Shown: positions 37,195-46,753, counted from the stretch's first letter. The stretch: DNA of 64,000 nt from Bacteroidia bacterium (GCA_030427735.1 JAUIBP010000005.1:186001-250000); one strand, 5' to 3'. A program made the numbers and translations. The notes: a model not told the origin generated them from the sequence alone.

Positions 37195-37533
37195 CTATTG
37201 CTTGTATTTGCTCCCAATTTTCTTTCCTAACATATACGCCGAAATAATGGCGAATACAATTATAAACAAAGTTGCAAATACATACAGCGTGTACAATACA
37301 GGTTGTTCTTTAGAGTTAAAACACCTGCCAAAAAACATACAGGCTTCAAGTTTTTTTTCGGATGTTAATGTCAAAACAGCACTAATTAACAACATTAATG
37401 CCAATCCAGACAAAATGTAGGTCGACGTATAATTTCGGGGTTGTTTGCCTGTGGCTTTAAATCGTTCGCGCTGATCTTCTGTGCGTTTATTATCTTGTAA
37501 AGACCAACTCTTCTGCGGTCGAGAGCTGTTCAT
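37195..37533 (-). CDS. Small membrane protein of unknown function
   Basis: The 112-residue protein has a basic N-terminal segment (MNSSRPQKSWSLQDNKRTED) and two hydrophobic segments (about 40-58 STYILSGLALMLLISAVLTL and 82-102 LYTLYVFATLFIIVFAIISA), ending in a basic tail GKKIGSKYKQ. A cysteine pair (CMFFGRC) lies between them. I recognise no family. The start region overlaps yaaA by 44 bp on the same strand, so it may be translationally coupled to yaaA. No better internal methionine is available. Confidence 0.6.
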   Translation of the reverse strand: MNSSRPQKSWSLQDNKRTEDQRERFKATGKQPRNYTSTYILSGLALMLLISAVLTLTSEKKLEACMFFGRCFNSKEQPVLYTLYVFATLFIIVFAIISAYMLGKKIGSKYKQ

Positions 37534-38248
37534 CGTAACGGTAATTTTCGTAATTAAATCCTTTTAAATCGTCTATGGTTTTAGCATTGGTATCGACTAC
37601 GTAACGTGCCATATAACCGCGAGCCAGTTTAGCATAAGTCATAATCACCTTATATTCGCCATTTTTAAAGTCTTTAAATGTGGCATTTACAACTGGCACT
37701 TTTAAAGCTTTTTTATCGATCGCTTTAAAGTATTCGTTACTCGCTAAATTCAAGAATAATTCATTGTCTTCCAAATCATTGTTTAAGGCTTCTACTATCG
37801 ATTTTTTCCAGAATTCGTACAAGTTTTTTTTAGTACCGATTGGCATTTTTGTCCCCATCTCTAAACGATACGGCTGAATAAGGTCTAATGGTTTTAAAAT
37901 ACCGTACAGTCCAGAAATAATACGCACTGTATTTTGAAGTGTTCCTAATTTATCTTCAGGAATGGTATATGCATCAAAGCCACGATACACGTCGCCACTA
38001 AACGCATAAATAGCCTGCCTGGCATTGTCTTTGGTAAATGGCAAGCTCCATTGCTGATTTCGTTCGTAATTTAATTGCCCTAAAGCATCCGAAATATGCA
38101 TTAATTTAGATAAACTCTTGGCCGATTTCTTTTTCACCACTTTATTAATACGCTCGGCTTCTTTTAAAAAAACGGCCTCGGTAGTAACTTCGGTTGGCAA
38201 TTCGCTTTCGAAATCTAAAGATTTAGCTGGAGATAAAACTAATTTCAT
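37490..38248 (-). CDS. yaaA: Peroxide stress protein YaaA (DUF328)
   Basis: The 252-residue protein matches the YaaA family throughout: LVLSPAKSLDFES at the start, MHISDALGQLNYER, QAIYAFSGDVYRGFDA, RIISGLYGILKPLDLIQPYRLEMGT and MTYAKLARGYMARYVV. E. coli YaaA reduces intracellular free iron during hydrogen peroxide stress. Length is normal. The -7 box TAGTTTTG (38304-38297) lies 48 nt upstream. The downstream small membrane protein gene overlaps its 3' end. Confidence 0.94.
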   Translation of the reverse strand: MKLVLSPAKSLDFESELPTEVTTEAVFLKEAERINKVVKKKSAKSLSKLMHISDALGQLNYERNQQWSLPFTKDNARQAIYAFSGDVYRGFDAYTIPEDKLGTLQNTVRIISGLYGILKPLDLIQPYRLEMGTKMPIGTKKNLYEFWKKSIVEALNNDLEDNELFLNLASNEYFKAIDKKALKVPVVNATFKDFKNGEYKVIMTYAKLARGYMARYVVDTNAKTIDDLKGFNYENYRYDEQLSTAEELVFTR

Positions 38249-38296
38249 AATAAGGTTTGATGGAATTAAACTTGATTTGTCTGATATTTTCTAAAA

Positions 38297-38304
38297 CAAA
38301 ACTA
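38297..38304 (-). promoter_or_regulatory. -7 element of yaaA
   Basis: On the minus strand this is TAGTTTTG, an exact match. No TTG is present at 19 bp. Confidence 0.35.
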
Positions 38305-38368
38305 CAAACTAAACAGCTGGATTACTATTGCTAAATACTGTTGTTTTTTATTACAGTATAATTAAAAT

Positions 38369-39421
38369 TTATTCTTCTGCTGCATCCACATCTTGATGCT
38401 TCACATAGTTCCGCCACTTTTCGATACACAACTGCATATCGTCTGGAATTTCGGAATTAAAGCGCATGAATTCTTTAGTTTTCGGGTGCTCGAACCCTAA
38501 AGTTTTGGCATGTAGCGCTTGTCTTGGCAAAACTTTAAAACAGTTGTCTACAAACTGTTTGTACTTGGTAAAGGTGGTACCTTTTAAAATTTTCTCGCCA
38601 CCATAACGCTCGTCGTTAAATAAAGTATGCCCAATATGCTTCATATGCACACGAATTTGGTGTGTACGTCCGGTTTCCAGTTTACAAGACACTAAAGTTA
38701 CATAGCCTAAACGCTCGATAACTTTGTAATGGGTTACAGCTGGTTTTCCTTTATCGGCTTCGTCGTCTAAAAACACCGTGTTTTGCAAGCGATTTTTAGG
38801 GTGCCTTCCTATATTACCTTCAACAGTACCTTCGTCGTCCTCCATATTACCCCAAACAATGGCCACATATTCGCGCTCCGATGTTTTCTCGGCAAACTGA
38901 AACGATAAATTTGCCATAGCTTCTTCGGTTTTTGCAACCACTAAAAGTCCGCTAGTATCTTTATCTATGCGATGCACCAAACCGGGTCTTCCCGATGAAT
39001 TTTCTGGCAGATTATCGAAATGATATATTAACGCATTTATTAAGGTTCCGGAATAATTACCATGTCCAGGGTGCACTACCATGCCAGCTGGTTTATTCAC
39101 CACCAAAACATCGTCGTCTTCGTATACAATATCGATAGGAATATTTTCTCCTACTAGTAGATTTTCGTACGGCGGATGGGCAAACAATACCTTTATAACA
39201 TCGTTACCTTTTACTTTGTAATTAGATTTTACAGGCACGCCATTCACATAAATATTACCCGATTTTGCAGCTGCCTGAATTTTATTTCGGGTTGCATTTT
39301 CTACAAAATTCATTAAATATTTATCTATACGTAAAGGCGATTGCCCTTTTTCGGCAATAAAAGCATAGTGCTCGTAAAGTTCGTCTTCTGCCTCATCGGT
39401 CTCTGGTGTGTAGTCGCTCAT
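38369..39421 (-). CDS. rluD: RluD-type 23S rRNA pseudouridine synthase
   Basis: The 350-residue protein has an S4 domain (RIDKYLMNFVENATRNKIQAAAKSG, split as RIDKYLMNF and TRNKIQAAAKSGNIYVNG) and an RluA-family domain with VVNKPAGMVVHPGHG, HRIDKDTSGLLVVAK (catalytic Asp) and LETGRTHQIRVHMKHIGH. The S4 domain favours RluD (E. coli positions 1911, 1915 and 1917 of 23S rRNA) over RluA or RluC. An acidic N-terminal extension (about 20 residues, DYTPETDEAEDELYEHY) is not usual in E. coli. It starts 3 bp after the PASTA gene, so the two form an operon. Confidence 0.92.
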   Translation of the reverse strand: MSDYTPETDEAEDELYEHYAFIAEKGQSPLRIDKYLMNFVENATRNKIQAAAKSGNIYVNGVPVKSNYKVKGNDVIKVLFAHPPYENLLVGENIPIDIVYEDDDVLVVNKPAGMVVHPGHGNYSGTLINALIYHFDNLPENSSGRPGLVHRIDKDTSGLLVVAKTEEAMANLSFQFAEKTSEREYVAIVWGNMEDDEGTVEGNIGRHPKNRLQNTVFLDDEADKGKPAVTHYKVIERLGYVTLVSCKLETGRTHQIRVHMKHIGHTLFNDERYGGEKILKGTTFTKYKQFVDNCFKVLPRQALHAKTLGFEHPKTKEFMRFNSEIPDDMQLCIEKWRNYVKHQDVDAAEE

Positions 39422-39424
39422 AAT

Positions 39425-39982
39425 TTACTGTGGTCTGTTTCCATTACCCAATACCAAATCTATTTTAGAAGTTTTTGGCAACTTATCGCCTGACTGGATA
39501 TCTTTTCCTTCAAAAGTCATTTTTAAAACCATGTCTTTACCTATATTATCTACATAGGTAATGTTACCTACAGCAAAACCTAAAGCTTCTAAAGTAGGTT
39601 TTGCTTGTCTAAAAGTACGCTCCTCTAGTTCTGGAACCAATACTTTTCTGTATCCTGACGGATTGAGTGTAATATAAATTTTACGGTCTTCTTTTACTTT
39701 AAATCCTGGTTTTGGGTCTTGCTCTATTACCGAAAACTTTGGATAATCGGGATTAAAATTAGCCGAATCTTGAATTTGCATGACCAAATGGTTGTGCTCT
39801 AACTCCATTTTTGCCATATCTATAGACTTACCTGTTAAATCTGGTACGGTTTCGAACTCACCATGATTGGTAGTCGCATCTAGCCAACGTAGCATAAGAT
39901 AACACACTACAAAAATGGCTACTACCGCCAACAATACATTTAGAAAAAAAGTTTTACTGGTAAGAAATTTAATAACGCTCAT
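39425..39982 (-). CDS. PASTA-domain membrane protein
   Basis: From the ATG at 39982 the 185-residue protein has an N-terminal membrane helix (FFLNVLLAVVAIFVVCYLML) followed by two to three PASTA units (VPDLTGKSIDMAKMELEHN, VIEQDPKPGFKVKEDRKI, VPELEERTFRQAKPTLEALGF). PASTA domains bind peptidoglycan or muropeptides; here no kinase or transpeptidase domain is attached. The upstream TTG extension is rejected because the ATG fits the family start. It lies between rluD and the divergent ddl; ddl makes the D-Ala-D-Ala of peptidoglycan, so a cell-wall role is a reasonable inference. Confidence 0.85.
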   Translation of the reverse strand: MSVIKFLTSKTFFLNVLLAVVAIFVVCYLMLRWLDATTNHGEFETVPDLTGKSIDMAKMELEHNHLVMQIQDSANFNPDYPKFSVIEQDPKPGFKVKEDRKIYITLNPSGYRKVLVPELEERTFRQAKPTLEALGFAVGNITYVDNIGKDMVLKMTFEGKDIQSGDKLPKTSKIDLVLGNGNRPQ

Positions 39983-40000
39983 GAATGGAAATTTGATAAG

Positions 40001-40008
40001 CAAATATA
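40001..40008 (-). promoter_or_regulatory. -7 element of the PASTA-rluD operon
   Basis: On the minus strand this is TATATTTG, an exact match 18 nt from the ATG. No TTG lies at 19 bp. Confidence 0.45.
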
Positions 40009-40086
40009 TAAAAACCGTTCTGTTTTTACTTTTGATTAATAAATGATATTTTAGCTAAACGATTTTTTCCATCGTTTGTTATTGTT

Positions 40087-41061
40087 ATGAAAAAAAATAT
40101 CGCCATCATTATGGGTGGGTATTCCAGCGAATACGAAATCTCTTTAAAAAGCGGTAATGTAGTTTACCAATCGTTAGACGCCTCGAAATACAACAGTTAC
40201 AGAGTTCATATTTTTAAAGAAAAATGGGTTTATGTAAACGATCAAGACGAAGAATTTCCAATAGACAAAAACGACTTTTCCACAATGGTTAACGGCACAA
40301 AAATCAGTTTCGACTGTGTGTTTAATGCCATTCATGGCTCACCAGGCGAAGACGGATTTATACAAGGGTATTTTCAACTATTAAATATACCGCATACCAG
40401 TTGCAACATGTACCAGGCTAATATTACTTTTAATAAGCGTGATCTGCTAAGTATTTTAAAACCTTATGCCATAAAAACAGCCGAATCGTACTTTTTAAAT
40501 CTCGGTGATGATATTAACGAAGATGCCATTGTTGCCAAAGTAGGTTTACCTTGTTTTGTAAAGGCCAATAAGGCCGGAAGCAGTTTTGGGGTAACGAAAG
40601 TTTACAAAAAAGAAGATTTAAAAAATGCTATAGACATTGCTTTTAAAGAAGACGACGAAATTATTATCGAATCGTTTTTAGAAGGCACCGAAGTATCGGT
40701 AGGTGTTATTACCTATAAAGGCGAAACCAAAGTGTTGCCCATAACCGAGATTGTAAGCAAGAATGATTTTTTTGACTATAACGCCAAATATTTAGGTCAG
40801 TCCGAAGAAATTACCCCCGCCAGATTAACACCAGATCAAGAACAAAAAGTAACCCAATTAGCAAAAAAAGTCTACGAGGTTCTCAAAATGAAAGGCTTCT
40901 CCCGAAGTGAATATATCTTTAAAGATGGTGAACCCCATTTATTAGAAATGAATACTATACCAGGAATGACCAAAGAAAGCATTTTACCCCAACAAGCCGC
41001 TGTTGCTGGCATATCGCTTACCGATTTATTTGACAGTGCTATTGAAGAAGCTTTAAAATAA
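40087..41061 (+). CDS. ddl: D-alanine--D-alanine ligase
   Basis: This ATP-grasp enzyme makes the D-Ala-D-Ala dipeptide of peptidoglycan. The 324-residue protein has the N-terminal IIMGGYSSEYEISLKSG (glycine-rich loop and Glu), FNAIHGSPGEDGFIQGYF, the ATP-grasp core CFVKANKAGSSFGVTKVY, and the C-terminal LLEMNTIPGMT with the metal-binding acids and Asn. Length is in the DdlB range. coaD follows 18 bp later and is probably co-transcribed. Confidence 0.94.
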   Translation: MKKNIAIIMGGYSSEYEISLKSGNVVYQSLDASKYNSYRVHIFKEKWVYVNDQDEEFPIDKNDFSTMVNGTKISFDCVFNAIHGSPGEDGFIQGYFQLLNIPHTSCNMYQANITFNKRDLLSILKPYAIKTAESYFLNLGDDINEDAIVAKVGLPCFVKANKAGSSFGVTKVYKKEDLKNAIDIAFKEDDEIIIESFLEGTEVSVGVITYKGETKVLPITEIVSKNDFFDYNAKYLGQSEEITPARLTPDQEQKVTQLAKKVYEVLKMKGFSRSEYIFKDGEPHLLEMNTIPGMTKESILPQQAAVAGISLTDLFDSAIEEALK

Positions 41062-41079
41062 AAACTGTAATTTTATACC

Positions 41080-41541
41080 ATGAGACGAGCTATTTTTCCT
41101 GGATCTTTCGACCCCATTACTTTAGGCCATTACGACATTATTAAAAGAGGCGTAAAACTTTTTGATGAAGTAGTAGTTGCTATTGGTGTTAACTCCGAAA
41201 AAAAATACATGTTCGATCTCGAGGTCCGCAAACAGTTTATAGAAGAAGCGTTTAAAAAAGAACCAAAAGTAAAAGTAGTTACCTACGAAGGTCTAACAGT
41301 AGATTTCTGTAAAGAAATTGATGCCCAGTTTATTTTACGCGGACTAAGAAATCCAGCCGACTTTGAATTTGAAAAAGCCATTGCCCACACCAACAGAAAA
41401 CTCTCTAAAATAGAAACTGTGTTTTTACTTACTGCTGCCAGAACTTCATTTATAAGCTCTAGCATTGTTAGAGATGTTATTAGAAACAAAGGCGATTACA
41501 AAGTATTGGTCCCTAAAAGTGTTAATTTAAATAGCCTGTAA
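41080..41541 (+). CDS. coaD: Phosphopantetheine adenylyltransferase
   Basis: The enzyme forms dephospho-CoA from phosphopantetheine and ATP. The 153-residue protein has the nucleotidyltransferase signature FPGSFDPITLGHYDII (T/HxGH), RGLRNPADFEFE and the C-terminal ISSSIVRDVIRNKGDY. Length is normal. It follows ddl closely. The 146-bp gap to the convergent SulP gene holds no gene that I can see. Confidence 0.96.
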   Translation: MRRAIFPGSFDPITLGHYDIIKRGVKLFDEVVVAIGVNSEKKYMFDLEVRKQFIEEAFKKEPKVKVVTYEGLTVDFCKEIDAQFILRGLRNPADFEFEKAIAHTNRKLSKIETVFLLTAARTSFISSSIVRDVIRNKGDYKVLVPKSVNLNSL

Positions 41542-41687
41542 TTCCACTAAACATCTTTTAAAAAAATCCCTGCTGCGTGTACCATCAGCCAAGTAACACA
41601 GCATATTATTTAACAGGCAACCGACTCTTTAAAAAAACCAAGAACCGAAGCAAACCAAAGCTTCTATTCAAGATACCGATATCAATA

Positions 41688-43352
41688 TTAAAACTGATAC
41701 TCAGATAATGGCTTCGGGAACTTCTCAGGATCGGCAGCCAAGTGGTAACGCGGATCGTGAACATCTTCCACAATCACCTCTCTAAACTTCGGATTCGCCT
41801 TATACATTAAAGTTTTACAATCTTCGCTTAAATGCTTCAACTTAATCGTCTTGCCTTGCTCTTCGTATTTATTTACAATATTCGTGATGGCTTCTAAAGC
41901 TGAATGATCGCTTACGCGAGATTCAACAAAATCGATAATCACCTCATCGGGATCGTTTTTCACATCGAACTTTTCATTAAAAGCAGTAATCGACCCAAAG
42001 AATAAAGGCCCCCAGATTTCGTAGGTCTTCACTTTACCGTCTTCGGAATAACGCTTTCTGGCACGAATCTTTTTAGCATTTTCCCAAGCGAAAGCCAAAG
42101 CCGAAATAATCACTCCAACAAAAACCGCAATAGCTAAATCGTAAATTACCGTTACCGCCGAAACGATTACCAACACCACAGCATCTGCCACAGGTATTTT
42201 TCTAATAATTCGGAAACTCGACCAAGCAAAGGTTTCAATCACCATCATAAACATCACACCAACTAACGCCGCAATAGGCACTTGCTCTATATATTTATCT
42301 GTAAATAAAATGAAAGTTAATAAAGTTACAGCCATCATTACTCCCGACAATCTACCACGACCACCAGCATTTATATTAATAACAGTTTGCCCAATCATAC
42401 CACAACCACCAGTGCCACCAAACAAGCCACTAACCATATTTCCTGCACCTTGTGCTATACATTCTCTATTACTATTACCACGGGTTTCGGTCAATTCATC
42501 TACTAAATTCATAGTCATTAAAGACTCTATTAACCCAACCGAAGCCGCTAAGAAAGCATACGGCAAAATAAATTGAAGCGTATCGAGATTAAATGGTAAA
42601 TACTGCCATAATTCTAAGTTTGGAGTTGGGAACTCGCCTTTCAGTCCGGTACCTCCACCTTCAACTATATAAGATCCTACGGTACTCACATCCAAACCTC
42701 CAAAAATAGTCACCGCCGTAGTAACCAAAATAGCTGTTAAGGCCGCTGGAATTTTAGTTGTAATTCTGGGTAACAACCAGATAATGCCCATGGTTAAGGC
42801 CACAAGACCAATCATGGTATAAAGTTCTGTACCTTCCATCGGGATATTAATATATTGCTTAACACCCTCGGCAGTAATTTCTAATTTTTTATGAGAAAAC
42901 ATACGCACTTGCGCCAGAAAAATAACAATAGCCAGACCGTTTACAAAACCCAACATAACAGGATGTGGAATTAACCTAACAAAACGCCCTAATTTAAACA
43001 CACCTGCTGCAATCTGAAAAATTCCCATTAAAATTACGGCTGCTAAAAGATAAAAGTATCCCATATTTTCCACAGGCGTTTCAAACAACATGCCTTTAGT
43101 ATGCCCTTCGGAGATAAGATGCACAAAAATAACAGCAACCGCACCTGCCGCACCAGAAATTAACCCTGGGCGACCACCAAAAATAGCTGTAATTAGCCCC
43201 ACTATGAAGGCTCCGGAAAGTGCCACCAACGGATCTATTTGAGCCACGAAAGCAAAGGCTACTACTTCGGGAATCATGGCTAACGATACAGTAACTCCTG
43301 CTAAAACATCATCTTTTGGGTTAGGTGTTATTTTCCTAATAAAATCGGTCAT
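41688..43352 (-). CDS. SulP-family anion transporter with STAS domain
   Basis: The 554-residue protein has the SulP pattern: a membrane part of about ten helices with SGAAGAVAVIFVHLI, LLAAVILMGIFQIAAGVFKLG, VMLGFVNGLAIVIFLAQ, and GGTGGCGMIGQTVININAGGRGRLSG (split at GMIG), then a C-terminal STAS domain (about 450-554, EVIIDFVESRVSDHSALEAI) of the type that regulates transport. Substrate could be sulfate, bicarbonate or another anion. A consensus promoter lies 23 nt upstream of the ATG. Confidence 0.93.
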   Translation of the reverse strand: MTDFIRKITPNPKDDVLAGVTVSLAMIPEVVAFAFVAQIDPLVALSGAFIVGLITAIFGGRPGLISGAAGAVAVIFVHLISEGHTKGMLFETPVENMGYFYLLAAVILMGIFQIAAGVFKLGRFVRLIPHPVMLGFVNGLAIVIFLAQVRMFSHKKLEITAEGVKQYINIPMEGTELYTMIGLVALTMGIIWLLPRITTKIPAALTAILVTTAVTIFGGLDVSTVGSYIVEGGGTGLKGEFPTPNLELWQYLPFNLDTLQFILPYAFLAASVGLIESLMTMNLVDELTETRGNSNRECIAQGAGNMVSGLFGGTGGCGMIGQTVININAGGRGRLSGVMMAVTLLTFILFTDKYIEQVPIAALVGVMFMMVIETFAWSSFRIIRKIPVADAVVLVIVSAVTVIYDLAIAVFVGVIISALAFAWENAKKIRARKRYSEDGKVKTYEIWGPLFFGSITAFNEKFDVKNDPDEVIIDFVESRVSDHSALEAITNIVNKYEEQGKTIKLKHLSEDCKTLMYKANPKFREVIVEDVHDPRYHLAADPEKFPKPLSEYQF

Positions 43353-43374
43353 GTTTCTGTTTTTTTTTAAGCGG

Positions 43375-43404
43375 CAAAAATACAGTTAAAATAGCGTCCT
43401 GCAA
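43375..43404 (-). promoter_or_regulatory. Promoter of the SulP gene
   Basis: On the minus strand there is TTG (43404-43402), 19 bp, then TATTTTTG (43382-43375), a full consensus match. Confidence 0.65.
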
Positions 43405-43426
43405 GTTCTTACTGTAATAATTTCAT

Positions 43427-43434
43427 TAAGTTTG
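43427..43434 (+). promoter_or_regulatory. -7 element of the M14 peptidase gene
   Basis: TAAGTTTG is an exact TAnnTTTG match 17 nt before the ATG at 43452. The -33 position has TTC rather than TTG. It lies close to the divergent SulP promoter. Confidence 0.45.
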
Positions 43435-43451
43435 AACCAAATTTACAAAAA

Positions 43452-45188
43452 ATGAAATCCCTAAAGTCTGTTTTACTTAGTCTTGTAATAACCACTGGTT
43501 TACACGCCCAAATTAACAATACGTTTTTAACACATTTCGAAAAAAGTAACGGTACCGAAACCGCAACGTATCAGGAAGTGATTCAGTTTTACGAAACTTT
43601 AGCTAAATCGTTTCCTGAAATTCACATAGAAACTGTTGGACAAACCGATTCTGGCAAACCGCTTCACCTTATCACTTTAAATCCCGATAAGGATTTCAAT
43701 TTTTCTGAAATCGGAGAAGATAAACGTATTTTACTCATCAATAACGGCATTCATCCAGGTGAAAGCGATGGTATAGATGCCACCATGATGCTGTTTCGCG
43801 ATCTTGCTCAAGGTAAAATTAAAATGCCCAAACACACGGTGTTAACCACCATTCCTATATATAATATTGGTGGAAGTCTAAACCGAAACTCAAGTTCCAG
43901 AACCAATCAAAACGGTCCTAAAGATTACGGGTTTAGAGGCAATGCCAGAAATTACGATTTAAATCGCGACTTTATTAAAAGCGACACCAAAAACAGTAAA
44001 GCGTTTGCCGAAATTTTTCATAAAGTAAATCCCGATGTGTTTATAGACAACCACGTAAGCAATGGTGCCGATTACCAATATACACTCACCCATTTATTTA
44101 CCCAACACAATAAATTAGGTGGCGATTTAGGTAACTACCTACACACCCAAATGATGCCTGAATTAGAACAACAACTTGCCGCTAAAAACTGGGACATTAC
44201 CCCTTACGTAAACGTTTTTAATCAGGTTCCTGAAATTGGATTTAGCCAGTTTATAGATCACCCAAGATATTCCACCGGATATACAACCTTGTTTAACACG
44301 TTGGGTATGATGGTTGAAACCCACATGCTGAAACCTTATAAACAACGTGTTGAAGGCACTTACGAACTGATGATAAGCATGATTGATTTAATTGAAAAAG
44401 ATTACAAAACAATAAAAGTATTACGCGACCAAGCCAATCGCACTTTTGCAAATACTAAAACCTATCCGCTAAATTGGGTTGTAGACACCACTAAAAGCTC
44501 GACGCTTCAATTTAAGGGTTTTGAAGGCAGTTACACGACTAGCAAAATTACAGGCTTAAAACGTTTACAATACGACCGCAACAAACCGTTTACCAAATCT
44601 GTAACCTATCAAAATTACTTTAAATCCACTACAAGTATAAATATCCCGAAAGCTTACATAATTCCGCAAGGCTGGTATCCTATAATCGCGTTATTTGAAT
44701 TGAATCAGGTAAAAATGAAACCGCTAGAAACCGATCAAACATTTTTGGTTGAAGCTTATAAAATTGAAGATTTTGAAACTTCGGAAACTCCTTACGAAGG
44801 CCATTATCTACACAAAAACACCAAAATATCTTCAAAAACCGTATCTAAAACCTTCCGAACTGGCGACATTTACATCGAAACCAACCAACCTGCCATTCGC
44901 TACTTATTAGAAACTTTAGAGCCTCAAGCCGTCGATTCGTTTTTCAACTGGAATTTCTTCGACAGTATTCTTCAGCAAAAAGAACATTTTTCGCCGTATG
45001 TCTGGGAAGATTTAGCTTTAGAGCTCTTAAACAACAATCCCGAACTCAAAGCCGAATTTGAAGCAAAACAACAAACAGATTCCGATTTTTCAAAAAATTG
45101 GTATGCGCAATTAGACTGGCTTCACAAACACAGCAAATATTACGAAACGACACATTTACAATATCCTGTATACCGACTCAATCATTAA
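43452..45188 (+). CDS. M14-family zinc carboxypeptidase
   Basis: The 578-residue protein has a signal peptide (LKSVLLSLVITTGLHAQ) and an M14 domain: NNGIHPGESDGIDATMM (zinc ligands His and Glu), NYDLNRDFIKSDTKNSKAF, FIDNHVSNGADYQYTL (third ligand His), and the catalytic Glu in LGMMVETHMLKPY. The C-terminal half (about 330-578) is not part of the peptidase and holds beta-rich sequence. The substrate cannot be read, but it should act on periplasmic or extracellular peptides or carbohydrate-peptide linkages. The next gene, the ATP-grasp RimK-like gene, starts 117 bp downstream with its own -7 box. Confidence 0.87.
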   Translation: MKSLKSVLLSLVITTGLHAQINNTFLTHFEKSNGTETATYQEVIQFYETLAKSFPEIHIETVGQTDSGKPLHLITLNPDKDFNFSEIGEDKRILLINNGIHPGESDGIDATMMLFRDLAQGKIKMPKHTVLTTIPIYNIGGSLNRNSSSRTNQNGPKDYGFRGNARNYDLNRDFIKSDTKNSKAFAEIFHKVNPDVFIDNHVSNGADYQYTLTHLFTQHNKLGGDLGNYLHTQMMPELEQQLAAKNWDITPYVNVFNQVPEIGFSQFIDHPRYSTGYTTLFNTLGMMVETHMLKPYKQRVEGTYELMISMIDLIEKDYKTIKVLRDQANRTFANTKTYPLNWVVDTTKSSTLQFKGFEGSYTTSKITGLKRLQYDRNKPFTKSVTYQNYFKSTTSINIPKAYIIPQGWYPIIALFELNQVKMKPLETDQTFLVEAYKIEDFETSETPYEGHYLHKNTKISSKTVSKTFRTGDIYIETNQPAIRYLLETLEPQAVDSFFNWNFFDSILQQKEHFSPYVWEDLALELLNNNPELKAEFEAKQQTDSDFSKNWYAQLDWLHKHSKYYETTHLQYPVYRLNH

Positions 45189-45265
45189 AAAAACACATTG
45201 ATTTACAAGCAATTATTTAACATTAAAAATTTTATTGAAAATGTAAATGATATTCAAAAATGATA

Positions 45266-45273
45266 TACTTTTG
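45266..45273 (+). promoter_or_regulatory. -7 element of the amidoligase cluster
   Basis: TACTTTTG is an exact TAnnTTTG match 32 nt before the ATG of the first cluster gene. No TTG is found at 19 bp. Confidence 0.5.
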
Positions 45274-45305
45274 ATTAAAATTACTACCGCTATGAAGCGC
45301 CTTTA

Positions 45306-46751
45306 ATGAACAAATACATTGTTGTCAATCAACCTGAAAAATGGAATTTTTCGATTGAGAATATTACAGTAATCTCTGCCCAAGATTACCTTACCAATCC
45401 AGAATACGCCTTAGTAAAAAAAGCAAGAATTTTCAATTTATGTAAAGATTATTCGTACCAATCTAAAGGGTATTACGTATCGCTTTTAGCAGAAGCTCGC
45501 GGGCATTTACCTATACCAACGGTAAAAAACATTGTCGATTTAAAAGCTTTAAAACTGGTTAGAATTGTATCGGATGAGTTTGACGATATCATTCAGCACA
45601 GCTTAAAAAACATAAAATCACAAGACTTTACCCTTAGCATTTATTTTGGACAAAATGTAGCGCAAAAATATAAAGAACTAAGCCTGTTGTTTTACAAACA
45701 TTTTCAGGTACCTTTTTTACGTGTTAAATTTAACCACACCACAAAGTGGCACATACAAAGTATAAAGGCCATTTCGGAATCCGAAATACCATCGGAACAC
45801 ATCGAAAGCGTTCAGGAATTCGCTAATCAGTACTTTTCTAAAAAACGTTACGATATCCCGAAATTGAACAAAAGCGATTTCGATTTAGCCATATTAGTTA
45901 ATCCAAAAGATCCGGCACCACCAAGCAACACGAAAGCCTTAAAAAAGTTTATCGATCTTGCTGAAAAAATGAATATTTACGCCGAATTGATAGAACCTAA
46001 AGACTTATCGCGTCTATCATCTTTCGATGCTTTATTCATTCGCCAAAGTACCGAAGTTAATAACGAAGCTTACGCCTTTGCCCGAAAAGCACAACAAGAA
46101 GGTATTGCCATTGTAGACTATCCTGATGCCATTTTAAAATGCTGCAACAAAGTCTATATGGCAGAAGCTTTGCAAAATGCGAACATTCCAACACCAAAAA
46201 CACTTATTGTGCATAAGGACAATAAACATTTGGTTTTAGACACTGTTGGTTTGCCTTGCGTGTTAAAAGCACCCGATTCTACATTTTCGTTTGGCGTAAA
46301 AAAAGCAAAAACAGAACGCGAGTATCAGGATTTGGTCAATAACATGTTAAAAGAATCAGATCTCATTATCGCGCAAGAATTTTGTCCGTCAGATTACGAT
46401 TGGCGTATTGGCATTTTAGATCACAAACCTTTTTTCGCCTGTAAATATTATATGGCAAAAGGCCATTGGCAAATTTACAACTGGAATGCTAAAAAGAAAA
46501 CCGACCAAGATGGCGACGCCGAATGTGTCCCTATAGAGTCTGTACCAAAAAACGTTTTGAAGATGGCTATAAAATCGGCGAAACTTATCGGTTCAGGACT
46601 GTATGGCATCGACATTAAAGTGGTTAACAACACCCCAATGGTAATTGAAATTAACGACAACCCCAACATCGATTTTGGTGTAGAAGACGCCTATTATGGC
46701 GACACGGTTTACACTGAAATTTTAACAGCTTTAAAAACACGCTTAGACTAA
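45306..46751 (+). CDS. RimK-like ATP-grasp amidoligase with RLAN-type N-terminal domain
   Basis: The 481-residue protein has an N-terminal region of about 190 residues (YIVVNQPEKWNFSIENITVI, split as YIVVNQPEKW; YSYQSKGYYVSLLAEARGH), matching the RimK-like N-terminal domain, and a C-terminal ATP-grasp domain: CNKVYMAEALQNANIPTPKT, GLPCVLKAPDSTFSFGVKKA, LIIAQEFCPSDYDWRIGILD and VIEINDNPNIDFGVED for metal and ATP binding. The RimK/ATP-grasp class joins a carboxylate to an amine with ATP. RimK itself is about 300 residues and acts on ribosomal protein S6; the extended N-terminus places this in the predicted amidoligase branch. The stop is 2 bp before the next gene's start. Confidence 0.88.
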   Translation: MNKYIVVNQPEKWNFSIENITVISAQDYLTNPEYALVKKARIFNLCKDYSYQSKGYYVSLLAEARGHLPIPTVKNIVDLKALKLVRIVSDEFDDIIQHSLKNIKSQDFTLSIYFGQNVAQKYKELSLLFYKHFQVPFLRVKFNHTTKWHIQSIKAISESEIPSEHIESVQEFANQYFSKKRYDIPKLNKSDFDLAILVNPKDPAPPSNTKALKKFIDLAEKMNIYAELIEPKDLSRLSSFDALFIRQSTEVNNEAYAFARKAQQEGIAIVDYPDAILKCCNKVYMAEALQNANIPTPKTLIVHKDNKHLVLDTVGLPCVLKAPDSTFSFGVKKAKTEREYQDLVNNMLKESDLIIAQEFCPSDYDWRIGILDHKPFFACKYYMAKGHWQIYNWNAKKKTDQDGDAECVPIESVPKNVLKMAIKSAKLIGSGLYGIDIKVVNNTPMVIEINDNPNIDFGVEDAYYGDTVYTEILTALKTRLD

Positions 46752-46753
46752 CA

